The position numbers and the translations under genes are program-made. Under the pieces are notes generated by a model that saw nothing but the letters and a program-made list of their open reading frames with translations, was not told the DNA's origin and ran no database searches. From an uncultured Candidatus Altimarinota bacterium (GTDB taxonomy: Bacteria > Patescibacteriota > Gracilibacteria > BD1-5 > UBA6164): a stretch of DNA of 64,000 nt. Positions 31,321 through 40,806 of this stretch are shown piece after piece. The stretch's first letter is position 1, and each line of letters starts with the position of its first letter. The DNA lies in contig CALLPL010000004.1 of NCBI GenBank assembly GCA_938015455.1, forward strand, positions 1 to 64,000, in the 5' to 3' direction.

Positions 31321-34300
31321 ATGAGTACTTTTGTTCAAAAAGTTACTTCTGCTGTTGCTGGTCTCGCTATTGCATTTTCAGTAGTAAGCCCAATAGCTGG
31401 AGTATCGGCTGCGTACAGTTCAGTACAAGCAGCTGACAAGCTTGCGACTCTTGATGTTATCGTTGATCAATCAGCAAATCCTGCTGATTATAGACTCGGT
31501 GATAATCTTCCAAGAAAAGAAGCTACAAAGGTTATGATGAACCTTTCTACTGATATAGATGTTGTTGACAACTGTACAGGAGAATTCTCAGACCTAACAA
31601 GCGCAGATTGGGCTTGTAAATATGCTGAAACAGCTCTTGCTAATGGCATGGTTGCTGCAAACGCAAACTTTCGACCTGACGACCTCGTGTCAAAGATCGA
31701 AGCTCTAAAGATGGTTTTCCAAGGAAGAGGTCTTGAGAGAAATAATGATGCAGATTGGAGAATGGGATATGTTTCTGCTGCAGTTGAAATGGGTGTAGCT
31801 CCTGCTGCATTTACTGACTACGATGCTGCTGCATCTAGAGGTGAAATGTTTATATGGGCTGTAAACGCTATTGATGCTGGTGAAGTTGCTGATCCTAGTG
31901 ATCTCCTATGTGAGATTCTTGGAACATGTGATCCAGTAGTAGTTGAACCTACTGATCCAGTAGTAGTTACTCCACCTGTTACAACAGGAGGTACTGCTAT
32001 GATTTCACTTTCACCACAAAGTCCATCAAATGGTCTTGCTGCAGTTAACACTCCACGTGTTGCTATGCTTACATTTGATGTAACTGCTGGTTCAAGTGAT
32101 GTTACTCTTGAACAAGTAACACTTTACCATGTTGGACTTGGAGATAGACAAAATGTAGATAATGTAACAGTTTATGACTCTAGAAATGCTTCTGTTTCTA
32201 AAACAAAGAATTTCAACCAAAATGATCTCGATATTTCTTTTGATAGAGATATTGTTGTTCAAGCTGGTACTACTGAGACTTATACTATTGCTGCTACTCT
32301 TACAGATAATGGAGCAACAAATACTACATACCAAATAGAACTTGGATCACTTGAAGCAAGTGCTGCAGTTTCTGGAAGTGGTATTGTAGGAGCTGCTCTT
32401 ACACCAACAAACGTTTCTAATTCAGGTCTTCTTAAAGTAGAAGATGACACTGCTTCTGATACTGTTGAAATTGGTGATAGAGTCACTCTGGCTGGTTTTT
32501 CTATAGAAGAAAAAAATGATAATGAAGACGTTCTTATTAGAACTATTACACTTTTTCAAATTGGATCAGTTGATAGTGAATATATTGAAGATCTTGTTCT
32601 CAAAGCAGATGGTGTAGAAATAGCTACTGGTCTTATGGTTGATAACGATGATGAACTAGTTATGAATATAGACTATGTTCTTGCTGCTGATGATAAAGTT
32701 GATTTCGAACTTACAGGTGTAATATCTGGAGATGTAAATGAAACAGTTCATTTTGCATTTGAAGGTATTGATGATATCTATGCTACTGGTATGTCTACTG
32801 GATTTAACATTGGTTTCGATGGGACAAATGCACCTGGTGATTCTAGTGTTGATGTAGCAAGTGTTGAAACTATCGAAGGAGCTGAAATTGATGCTGTGTT
32901 TGATAGATCAGATGTTGATGAGACTAAGGTTGATGTTGATGATGTACTTGTTGGTACACTTGAACTTACAGCTAACTCAAATGACTATGAAGTAACAGAG
33001 ATTCAAGTAACAGTTAGTGGTACTGCCGGTACTGCTGCTATAGATGATATGTATCTTGATGGTTCATCATTTGATAGTGTTTCTGGAAACGTTTATACAT
33101 TCGAAGATATCGTTCTTTCTCAAGGAGTAACGGAAGTTCTTCCTCTTGAATTCGATGTAAAAGATGATATTTTACTTAACGGAACAAATGTTATATTTGA
33201 TGTACAAATTACAGAGATTGATGATGATGAAAATAACATCACATATACTCTTACAAGTACACCAGATATAGGAGATATAATATCTTCTAACGCATTTGAT
33301 CAACAATCAATTGATATTGAGACAGCTTCATTTGAGCTTACTCAAACTCAAGTTAATGATAGAGAAGTTGTTCTTGCTAATGGTATAGAAACGGTTCTTT
33401 ATAAGGCAAAAATCTCAGTCGGAGACTCAGATACTATATCTGTTGAAGACTTTGATCTTACTCTTAATGCAGGATCTACTCTTTCTGTAGACCTTGATGA
33501 TGTTATCGATTCAGCTACTCTTAACATAGGAGGTACAACCTTTGATGGAGATGAGGATTCTGATTCTATTGACTTCACATCTATTAACTATGATATTGCT
33601 GCTGGTACTGATAATGTTGAACTTCTTGTAACAGCTGTACTTAAAGATGATGATTCTATTGGTGTATCTGAAACTCTTATTATGGAGCTTCTTGCTGCTA
33701 ATATTGAACTTGAAGATTCTGATGGAGAAGATGTTGTAGGAGCTAGTAAGGTTATTACTACTGGTTCACAAAACACTACTACTACTCTTAGAGAAGAAGG
33801 TACATTTGAAATCAAAGTTATCAACGAAGTTGATACTGATGATAATCTTGAAAATACAGTTCTCGCTGGAGAATCAGGTGTAGTCATCGCTGAACTTGAA
33901 CTCGAAGCAGAATACGAAGACATGGATGTAGAAGAATTATTCTTTACAGTTGCTGGAGGAGATTTCTCTAATACATTCGATGACGCTATGATTATGAATG
34001 GTTCAGCTGTTATCGCTGATGGAGCTGTAATCACTTTTGATGGGACTAATACTCGAATCAGATTTGATGACTTCACTGTTGCTGACGCTGATGATCAAAT
34101 GGACGCAGAACTTGTTGTTAATCTTAACAACATTACTGGAACAGGAGATGCTACTTCGGCTACTGCTGGTGTAAGTACTGTTACTGTTTCTGCTGCTGAT
34201 GTCGATGTTGAAGGAGCTGATTCTAACAATACAATTGTTGCTGATACTACTGGTACAGTAGCAAGTGAAGCTGTTTCAGTTGTTCCTACACTTCTTGTAT

Positions 34301-34725
34301 TCTCTGTAGTAGAAAATCTTTCTAATGGTCAAGCTAAGGTAAAAGTTACTGCTGACTCAGGAGCTAATACAGTTGGTACATCTAGTGAAACTCCAGAAGT
34401 AGTGCTTAACTCACTTACTTTCACTGACCTAGCAGGTTCTGCTGGAGGGTATATCGTCTATAAAGATGGTGAAGCTTCAGTACAAGGTTCTCTTGCTGCA
34501 GGTACAGGTGCAAAACCAGTTGCATTTGGTGCTGTTGATGTTCAATTTGATACATCTAACACATATATTATAGTTCCAGCTGCTACGGTAGATGAAACTT
34601 ACTCTCTTGTACTTAGTGGTCTTGTTGCTAACTATGATGTAGTTGATTCTACTTCAACAGTTATCTCAGCTGGTCTTACTACGACACTAGAAAGTGATAT
34701 ATCACTTGGTTCTAAAACTTACTAA
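31321..34725 (+). CDS. S-layer-type surface protein with N-terminal SLH-like region
   Basis: 1134 residues. A signal peptide (residues 1-30, ending S-P-I-A-G-V-S-A) is followed by three SLH-like repeats (residues ~55-195) with L-P-R-K-E-A-T-K-V, V-S-K-I-E-A-L-K-M and A-S-R-G-E-M-F-I-W. A Pro/Val/Thr linker (residues ~200-222) leads into about 900 residues of Thr/Asp/Val/Ser-rich beta sandwiches with many D-D and E-D pairs, suggestive of calcium binding. Cys and Lys are rare. It should coat the cell, anchored by the SLH part. No TGA occurs in any of its 1135 codons, unlike nearly every neighbour. Strong terminator downstream. Confidence 0.82.
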   Translation: MSTFVQKVTSAVAGLAIAFSVVSPIAGVSAAYSSVQAADKLATLDVIVDQSANPADYRLGDNLPRKEATKVMMNLSTDIDVVDNCTGEFSDLTSADWACKYAETALANGMVAANANFRPDDLVSKIEALKMVFQGRGLERNNDADWRMGYVSAAVEMGVAPAAFTDYDAAASRGEMFIWAVNAIDAGEVADPSDLLCEILGTCDPVVVEPTDPVVVTPPVTTGGTAMISLSPQSPSNGLAAVNTPRVAMLTFDVTAGSSDVTLEQVTLYHVGLGDRQNVDNVTVYDSRNASVSKTKNFNQNDLDISFDRDIVVQAGTTETYTIAATLTDNGATNTTYQIELGSLEASAAVSGSGIVGAALTPTNVSNSGLLKVEDDTASDTVEIGDRVTLAGFSIEEKNDNEDVLIRTITLFQIGSVDSEYIEDLVLKADGVEIATGLMVDNDDELVMNIDYVLAADDKVDFELTGVISGDVNETVHFAFEGIDDIYATGMSTGFNIGFDGTNAPGDSSVDVASVETIEGAEIDAVFDRSDVDETKVDVDDVLVGTLELTANSNDYEVTEIQVTVSGTAGTAAIDDMYLDGSSFDSVSGNVYTFEDIVLSQGVTEVLPLEFDVKDDILLNGTNVIFDVQITEIDDDENNITYTLTSTPDIGDIISSNAFDQQSIDIETASFELTQTQVNDREVVLANGIETVLYKAKISVGDSDTISVEDFDLTLNAGSTLSVDLDDVIDSATLNIGGTTFDGDEDSDSIDFTSINYDIAAGTDNVELLVTAVLKDDDSIGVSETLIMELLAANIELEDSDGEDVVGASKVITTGSQNTTTTLREEGTFEIKVINEVDTDDNLENTVLAGESGVVIAELELEAEYEDMDVEELFFTVAGGDFSNTFDDAMIMNGSAVIADGAVITFDGTNTRIRFDDFTVADADDQMDAELVVNLNNITGTGDATSATAGVSTVTVSAADVDVEGADSNNTIVADTTGTVASEAVSVVPTLLVFSVVENLSNGQAKVKVTADSGANTVGTSSETPEVVLNSLTFTDLAGSAGGYIVYKDGEASVQGSLAAGTGAKPVAFGAVDVQFDTSNTYIIVPAATVDETYSLVLSGLVANYDVVDSTSTVISAGLTTTLESDISLGSKTY

Positions 34726-34765
34726 TCATTCACTCTTCTTTTGAAGATGATAACTAGGTAAATTT

Positions 34766-34801
34766 AAAAACACCCTTACATTTCTGTAAGGGTGTTTTTT
34801 T
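34766..34801 (+). terminator. Strong terminator after the S-layer gene
   Basis: A perfect 15-bp stem AAAAACACCCTTACA / TGTAAGGGTGTTTTT with a TTTC loop and a T-run. The A-run on the left means it may also serve the minus-strand FKBP gene that converges on it. Confidence 0.92.
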
Positions 34802-34868
34802 GTGTCTAAATTTTAAGTATAAAAAAAGTAGGGAAGACTTACCTTCCCTACTACAAAAATACGAAATC

Positions 34869-35444
34869 TTATTCTTCTATTACTTCTATGATTTCAAGTT
34901 CTCCAAATTGTGTTGGGAGCTTTTCTCATACTTCAAGTTTAATTCCTGCGTTCACAAAGCTTGCAAGATCCTTTTTAGGGACTGTCTCTGGTCTAGAAAG
35001 TCCATAAGCTTCTTCTGGTGGGAGTACAAGAGTTTTCTTATCTCATAGCTTCATCCCAACCACTCCTGAATCAAATCATGCTATCATTCCACCTGCACCA
35101 ACAGTAAAGGGAAGAGTTTCACCTCTATCAAGAGAGCTATCAAACTTCTCTCCATTCTCTAGGGTTCCCGTATAGTGAACCTCTATATCATCACCAGCTT
35201 CAACGGTATCTTCAACAGTTCATGAACCAGACTTTGTTATTTTCATCATTTCTATATCAAAGTTGAGGGTTTTCCCTGCGAGAGGATGAGGGTTTGTCTC
35301 GAGCACTATACTTCCTGTAAGTTCTTCTGCCATAATTCCTGTGGGGTTAGTTTCTAAAGTCGTTTCCTCAGTTTTTGCCTCCTGTGAACAGGATCAAAGT
35401 AGTCCAAGTATCACAAGAGCTGTGATAACATATATTCTTTTCAT
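34869..35444 (-). CDS. FKBP-type peptidyl-prolyl isomerase lipoprotein
   Basis: 191 residues. It opens with a lipoprotein signal ([18 protein letters not shown]); the lipobox Gly is a TGA and the lipidated Cys is residue 19. After an acidic linker comes an FKBP domain (residues ~65-190): [27 protein letters not shown] and L-P-P-E-E-A-Y-G. It would be a surface-anchored folding helper and may assist the secreted proteins encoded here. It starts 19 bases after the end of mfd. Confidence 0.92.
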
Positions 35445-35463
35445 AGCTATATAAGTTAGTAAA

Positions 35464-38400
35464 TTATGCCTTGCGTTTGAGTCGTATCTTCTTCGAATTT
35501 CGAGGAGAAATACTTCCACTTAGCATGGTCGTCAGGTATTTTATAAATTTTTCATCATTTTCAAAACCTTTTGCTGGACTTCGGAGTTTTGTAATATTTA
35601 CTACTTGGAATATAACTTCTTTATCTAGTTTTAAAAATGTCTTTAATTCGCTAAGTGTAATATTTGGATTAAATTCAAGTTGGTAGTTTGTGCCAATTTT
35701 TTTTATTGCTACTATCTGGTAGTTCTGAGAAAGAATCTGGCACTCAAGTAAAAGAAAAAGATTTTCTATACTCTCAGGTATCTTTGTAGCTAAATCAACA
35801 CTTAAAAATAAGCTATTTTTGAGATACTCAAGATCCTCGAAGTTTTCTATAAGTTCTAATTCACGGTAAAATTGTAGTTTATCAGTTTCAGTGAGAAAGT
35901 ATGTATCAGGAATACTTGCTGAGATCATGAGGTCTATTTGTGTCTGGGGCTTTTTTTTCTTCACTTTTTCTTCACTATTCTTTAAATCTTCTATTTTTTC
36001 TTCGAGCATTTTTAAAAAGAGAGACACTCAAATCTCTTTACTTTGTCCACTCTGTCTCACTCAAAGTATGTCTCCTCCTCAGCGAATTTCGAGATCCTTC
36101 ATTGCGAGTTCAAATCAAGCTCAGAGGTAACTATAGTCTACTATTGTCTGTATTCGTTTTGCTGCTTCTGAGTCGAGTTGTTCTTTCCGGTAGAGGAGAT
36201 AACAATACCCCTGGGCACGTGACCTTCACACTCGACCTCTGAGCTGATGAATTTGTGATATTCAAAAACTCTGGCATTCATTAATAAATATAGTATTTAC
36301 ATTTGAGAAATCTATACCATTTTCTATTACCGTAGTTGAGAGGAGTATATCATACTCCTTATTCTTAAAGGCCAGGATTCTCTCTTCAAGTTCTTCTCCT
36401 GGGAGTTGACCATGTGTTATAATAATTTTTTTTGTTGGGAAGAGGTTTTGAATTTGTTTTTTATATACTTCTATATTTCCAACACGGTTATGGACAAAAA
36501 ATATTTGTCATCATCTCATAAATTCAGTATTTCCTGCGTCTTGAATTATTTTTTCATTGAATGGTGTCACAAAAGTTTTGATACTTTTTCTTCACTCAGG
36601 AGGAATTTTGAGAAGCGATATATCTCTTACTCACGCAAGAGCAAGATTGAGACTTCGAGGAATAGGAGTAGCGCTTAGAGAGAGAATATCTATATCAGAT
36701 TTCATATTCTTTATTTTCTCTTTATCTACGACTCAAAATTTATGTTCTTCATCAACGATCATGAGACCAAGCCTTTTACAGACTGTTTTTTCTGAAAGTA
36801 TTCTATGAGTTCCTATTACCATATCTACAGAGCCATCTTGTAGTCATTTTAAAACTAGTGTTGCCGTTCTTTGACTTTGTAAACGAGAGAGTATTCATAT
36901 ATTTATATTGAGATCCTTAAAACGTTCGAGCGCTTTATTGTAGTGCTCATGAGTTAATACAACAAGTGGAGAAAGAAAAAGGACCTGTTTCTTATTAAGT
37001 AGAGCGAGATAAGCCGCATTAAAAGCTATCTCAGTTTTTCCAAAACCAACATCTCATACTATGAGTCTATCCATATTTTTGTCACTGAGCATATCTCAAA
37101 AAATATCTTCGATAGCAGCAGCTTGATCATGTGTATATGTGTATGGAAATGATGACTGAAAGAGGGAGGTTTCATCCGAAAATTGTAGTAGTTTCTTTCA
37201 TGGACGAAGTTTTCTCTCGGCAAAGTTTTTCAAAAGACTCTCAGCTATTTCTCTAATATCTTCATGGATTTTTTTCATCTTTTTCTCCCAGACTTTTCCA
37301 GAAAGAGGAGTGAGAGGAGGATTTTCTGATCCTACATATTTGCTAACTCTTACTACTTCTGTTATTGGGACGAAGAGTTTATCGTTTTCTTTGTATGCTA
37401 TTTCTAGATATTCTTTTTCTATTTTTCAAAGTTCTTTTTTAATAATCCCTTGAAAGAGTCCAATTCCATGATCAATATGGACTATATGATCTCATTTCTT
37501 TATCTTTAGTAGGAGATCAACATCAGCTGAGAGTTTTTTTCTTGTTCGTTTCTTAATAAATATTTTTGAAATGAGATCATCACAAATATATGTCTTGCTC
37601 ATGAGCTTATCTGAGTATGAAAAACTCGAAAGTAGGTGTGTTGTTATATTTGTTACCTTAATGTGTCCAAAGTTATTATGAGAAAGAAACTCTCACAGCA
37701 TCTTTCCATGACGAGTATATATACATACTTGCTTCTTTCGGTCTGAAAGAAGGTCGCGGAATTTCTCTAGATTTTCACAGTATACATTCTTAATTCACAC
37801 ATTTACAATTTCTCTAGTGTGAGAGCTACTATTTCCTAATACATCAAAACTAGAAGCCGCATAATCACTAGAAAAGAATCCTTCATAGAGTGGATGAAAC
37901 TCGAGTGAATCAAGAACACAAAAAATATCCTGTTTTTTTATATGTTCTATAAGCGTGGGAGTATTTGAAGTCTCTTCAAATATTTTTTTAAGTGAAAAGA
38001 ATTTTATTTCTTCGAGCTTTGAATGAGTTCACTCACTAATTGACTCTACTTCGTCTCCCCAGAAGCTGAGAGTAGTAATGTCTCATTGTGGAGAGTAGAC
38101 CTTAATTGTATCTCCCTTTCTAGAATAACTTGAAGGTTTTTCATATTCATTAAATTCATATCAAAGATCCTGGAGTTCTCGAACGAATGTATCTATAGAA
38201 ATAGAATCTCACGTACTAATCTGGAGTTCTTTTTCATAAGATTGTATATCTATTCCTTTCTCTATATCGTCAACACTGATACAGTATATATTTCCTGCTT
38301 CTTTTATGCTATGGAGATCATGGTAGCTTTGCAAGGTAATAAAAGCAGGTCAAAGATCTTTGGAGAGTTTGAGATATTTCCTAAGAGTTTCTTGGCTTGG

Positions 38401-38544
38401 AGTAATGAGTAATATGCTTTGTTTTTCTAAACTTGCGCGTAAAAGTAGGAATTTTGAAAAAAAATCCCCTGAGTAAGTATAGCTTATTCCTGCTTGTAGT
38501 GCTTTCAAGTACGTGTTTCTATTTTTAGTGGAGTGATTATACAA
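35464..38544 (-). CDS. mfd: Transcription-repair coupling factor
   Basis: A 1026-residue SF2 translocase that removes stalled RNA polymerase and recruits UvrA. In order: a divergent N-terminal UvrB-like half; the RNA-polymerase-interacting CarD-like domain ([14 protein letters not shown], about residue 345-360); helicase motifs G-D-V-G-F-G-K-T-E (K503), [12 protein letters not shown]; a TRG-like Q-L-R-G-R-V-G-R-S; and the C-terminal TRCF domain. It is about 120 residues shorter than E. coli Mfd, mostly from the N-terminus. The likely start is TTG at 38544, because a TAA lies two codons upstream and no in-frame ATG is close. Confidence 0.95.
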
Positions 38545-38607
38545 AATTTATTCTTTACATCAATTTTCTTCATGATAATATAGCGTATATATCTAAATAT
38601 TTAAAAC

Positions 38608-39174
38608 ATGTATTTATTTTTTGACTGAGTTTCTTCGAAATGATATATCTGACTCTTTGATAACGAGAAAAAAATAATATGCTCGGAGTCTTTTGAGGTA
38701 CAGTGAAATGAGAGTACAAAGATAATTCCTCTCATAGATATTTTTTTAAAAAAGAATAATACTTTATACAAAGATATAGAAAATATTGCTGTAGTAATTG
38801 GCCCTGGGAGCTTTACCTGAATTCGCGCTATTAGCCTAATTGTGAATACTCTGAGTTATACACATTCACATATGAGACTTACAGGGATAAGCTTTTTTGA
38901 TCTTTATAATGACTTTCCTATAGTAAAATCTAGCTCAAAAAGAGATCTGTTTGTAAAATATTCAGATTCTGCTACAATAGAGATAGTCAAAAATGAAGAC
39001 TTTTTCATTTGAGAATGAAAAAGTCTAGTTTATTGAGATGTTGATATAAGCAAGCTAACATGAAAATTAGAACTTTTTAATGAACCAGATTATAATAATA
39101 TCTTTAAAAACTTAGAGTTGCAAGAGAATAAAATAGTAGCCCCGCTCTATATAAAAAAACCAAACATTTCTTAA
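38608..39174 (+). CDS. tsaB: tRNA t6A biosynthesis protein TsaB
   Basis: A 188-residue ASKHA-fold protein that partners TsaD in making threonylcarbamoyl-adenosine at position 37 of ANN-decoding tRNAs. The N-terminus (Y-L-F-F-D-G-V-S-S-K-G-Y-I-G-L) and G-P-G-S-F-T-G-I-R-A near residue 70 are characteristic. The C-terminal half is short and divergent. Several conserved glycines are TGA. It diverges from mfd across 63 bases and is followed after 11 bases by the PH-domain gene. Confidence 0.85.
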
Positions 39175-39185
39175 ATATCTATAAT

Positions 39186-39719
39186 ATGCCTCTCCAGTTA
39201 CAAAATCTTAGATCAGGTGAAAAAGTTGATAGTGTTATCAGGCGACACTGGATTGTATTTGCTATGATTGGAGTGTATGCATTAGGAGGGGTATTTCTCT
39301 CAGCTGTTTTACTCGCTACAATGGGCAACAACTCTGTTACTTGGCTTGGCCTTGTGGTGTTTTGGATGTATTACTCAATGTTTCTCTATATTAGTTGGCT
39401 CAATCATGAACTTGATCTTTTTGTGATTACGAATAACAGAGTCATCTGTATTGAACAAAAATCTTTTCTCAATAGATCTGTTGGTGAATGTACTCTAGAT
39501 AAAATACAAGAGGTAAGTATTGAAACAAAGGGCTTCTTTGCCAATATACTTGATTATGGAACCGTAACCCTTAAAACGGCAGGTTCAACCTCTAATTTTG
39601 ATATGACATTCTCTCCAAAACCTATGGAGAGCTCTCGTTATATTAATAATATCGTTGATAGGTATAGAGATGATCATAGTTTTTCAAGCCAGAAATGAGT
39701 GAATAATGATGATGTGTAA
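39186..39719 (+). CDS. Membrane-anchored bacterial PH-domain protein (177 aa)
   Basis: Two transmembrane segments (residues ~24-48 and ~55-75) precede a bPH2 domain: L-F-V-I-T-N-N-R-V-I, then V-G-E-C-T-L-D-K-I-Q-E-V and F-A-N-I-L-D-Y-G-T-V-T-L. This is the classic YdbS/YdbT pattern. The only TGA is near the end (39696); read as Gly it extends the protein by seven residues to the TAA at 39717-39719. That stop is back to back with the stop of the convergent queA, with no base between them. Confidence 0.85.
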
Positions 39720-40748
39720 CTACTTGATCCACATAGCGTCACCAAAAGAAAAGAAACGATATTCTGAGTCTATCGCATGCTGGTAAGCTTTTTTAATATT
39801 TTCTGACCCAGCAAAACTTGAGACCAGCATCACAAGTGTCGATTTTGGGAGATGAAAGTTGGTGATGATACTGTCCACAAATTTCCACTGATAGCCTGGA
39901 TAGATAAAGATTTCTGTATCAAGACTTCCCTGTCATAGTTGTCATCTATTGTTGCTAAAACTCTCGAGTGTTCGAACCGAGGTTGTACCTACTGCGATGA
40001 TCCTCTTTCCTTCAACTTTATACTGATTTAATCTTTTCGAAGTCTCAGGATTTATTTCGGCATACTCACTATGCATATGGTGATCCTTGATATCATCTAC
40101 CTCGACATTGGCAAAGGTTCCAAGTCCAACATGCAGAAGTACCTTTTCTATCTTCACTCATTTTTCTTCAAGCATTTCTATGAGCTTAGGAGTGAAGTGA
40201 AGACCGGCAGTTGGAGCTGCAACACTTCAGGCTTTTTCTACTTCATTATATACTGTTTGGTATCTTTCGTCAGGTGCTTTCGAGTCTTTGATGTAGGGAG
40301 GGAGAGGAGTTTCTCCTATCATGTCTACGATGTCTAGAAACTCTTTTCAGTTTTTTGAAAACTCTACAACACGTCACTTTTCAGAGGTTGATATTATTTT
40401 CGCCGTAAGTTCTTCATGAAGTTTTACGTGAACTCAAGGCTTGAGTTTTTTCCCTGGATATACAAGACAGTCCCAAGTATTTTCCGTGAGCTTCTTGTGA
40501 AGAAATACTTCACATTCCTTTTCACTATCCTCTATAGTACCTTTTAGCCTTGCCTTAATTACATGTGTCGAGTTCACTACCAGTACATCGTTGTCTCAAA
40601 GATGTTCCACTATATCATGAAAGACAGCATCTTGTATCCCTCAAGTATCTTTATCGAGCATAAGGAGCCGAGCACTGTCCCGAGGTTCAGCAGGAGTCTG
40701 AGCTATACGTTCTTGAGGGAGATGATAGTCAAATTCTGAGAGTTGCAT
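39720..40748 (-). CDS. queA: tRNA preQ1-to-epoxyqueuosine ribosyltransferase-isomerase QueA
   Basis: A 342-residue enzyme transferring the ribosyl part of SAM to preQ1 in tRNA. Family marks: [11 protein letters not shown] at the N-terminus, [17 protein letters not shown] mid-protein, [16 protein letters not shown] and the C-terminal [16 protein letters not shown]. Full length. The ATG follows directly after the T-run of a terminator hairpin, as at uvrA. No other queuosine gene is in the window, so preQ1-tRNA may be supplied by salvage. Confidence 0.95.
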
Positions 40749-40751
40749 AAA

Positions 40752-40780
40752 AAATACCTAAGAAATAATCTTAGGTATTT
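40752..40780 (-). terminator. Terminator of giant gene A, abutting the queA start
   Basis: AAATACCTAAGA (40752-40763) pairs with TCTTAGGTATTT (40769-40780), a perfect 12-bp stem with a 5-base loop. On the minus strand the T-run runs straight into the queA ATG. A TAAAAT box overlaps the start of the stem and a TTGTCT lies 15 bases further up, echoing the uvrA arrangement. Confidence 0.85.
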
Positions 40781-40806
40781 TATTGGAAATAAGAGAAAGA
40801 CAAGTC

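Noticed and set aside
38520-38572. ATG at 38572 (minus strand) as the start of mfd
   Set aside because: It is in another frame and runs into TAA after about 30 codons; the mfd frame itself has a TAA two codons before the TTG at 38544.
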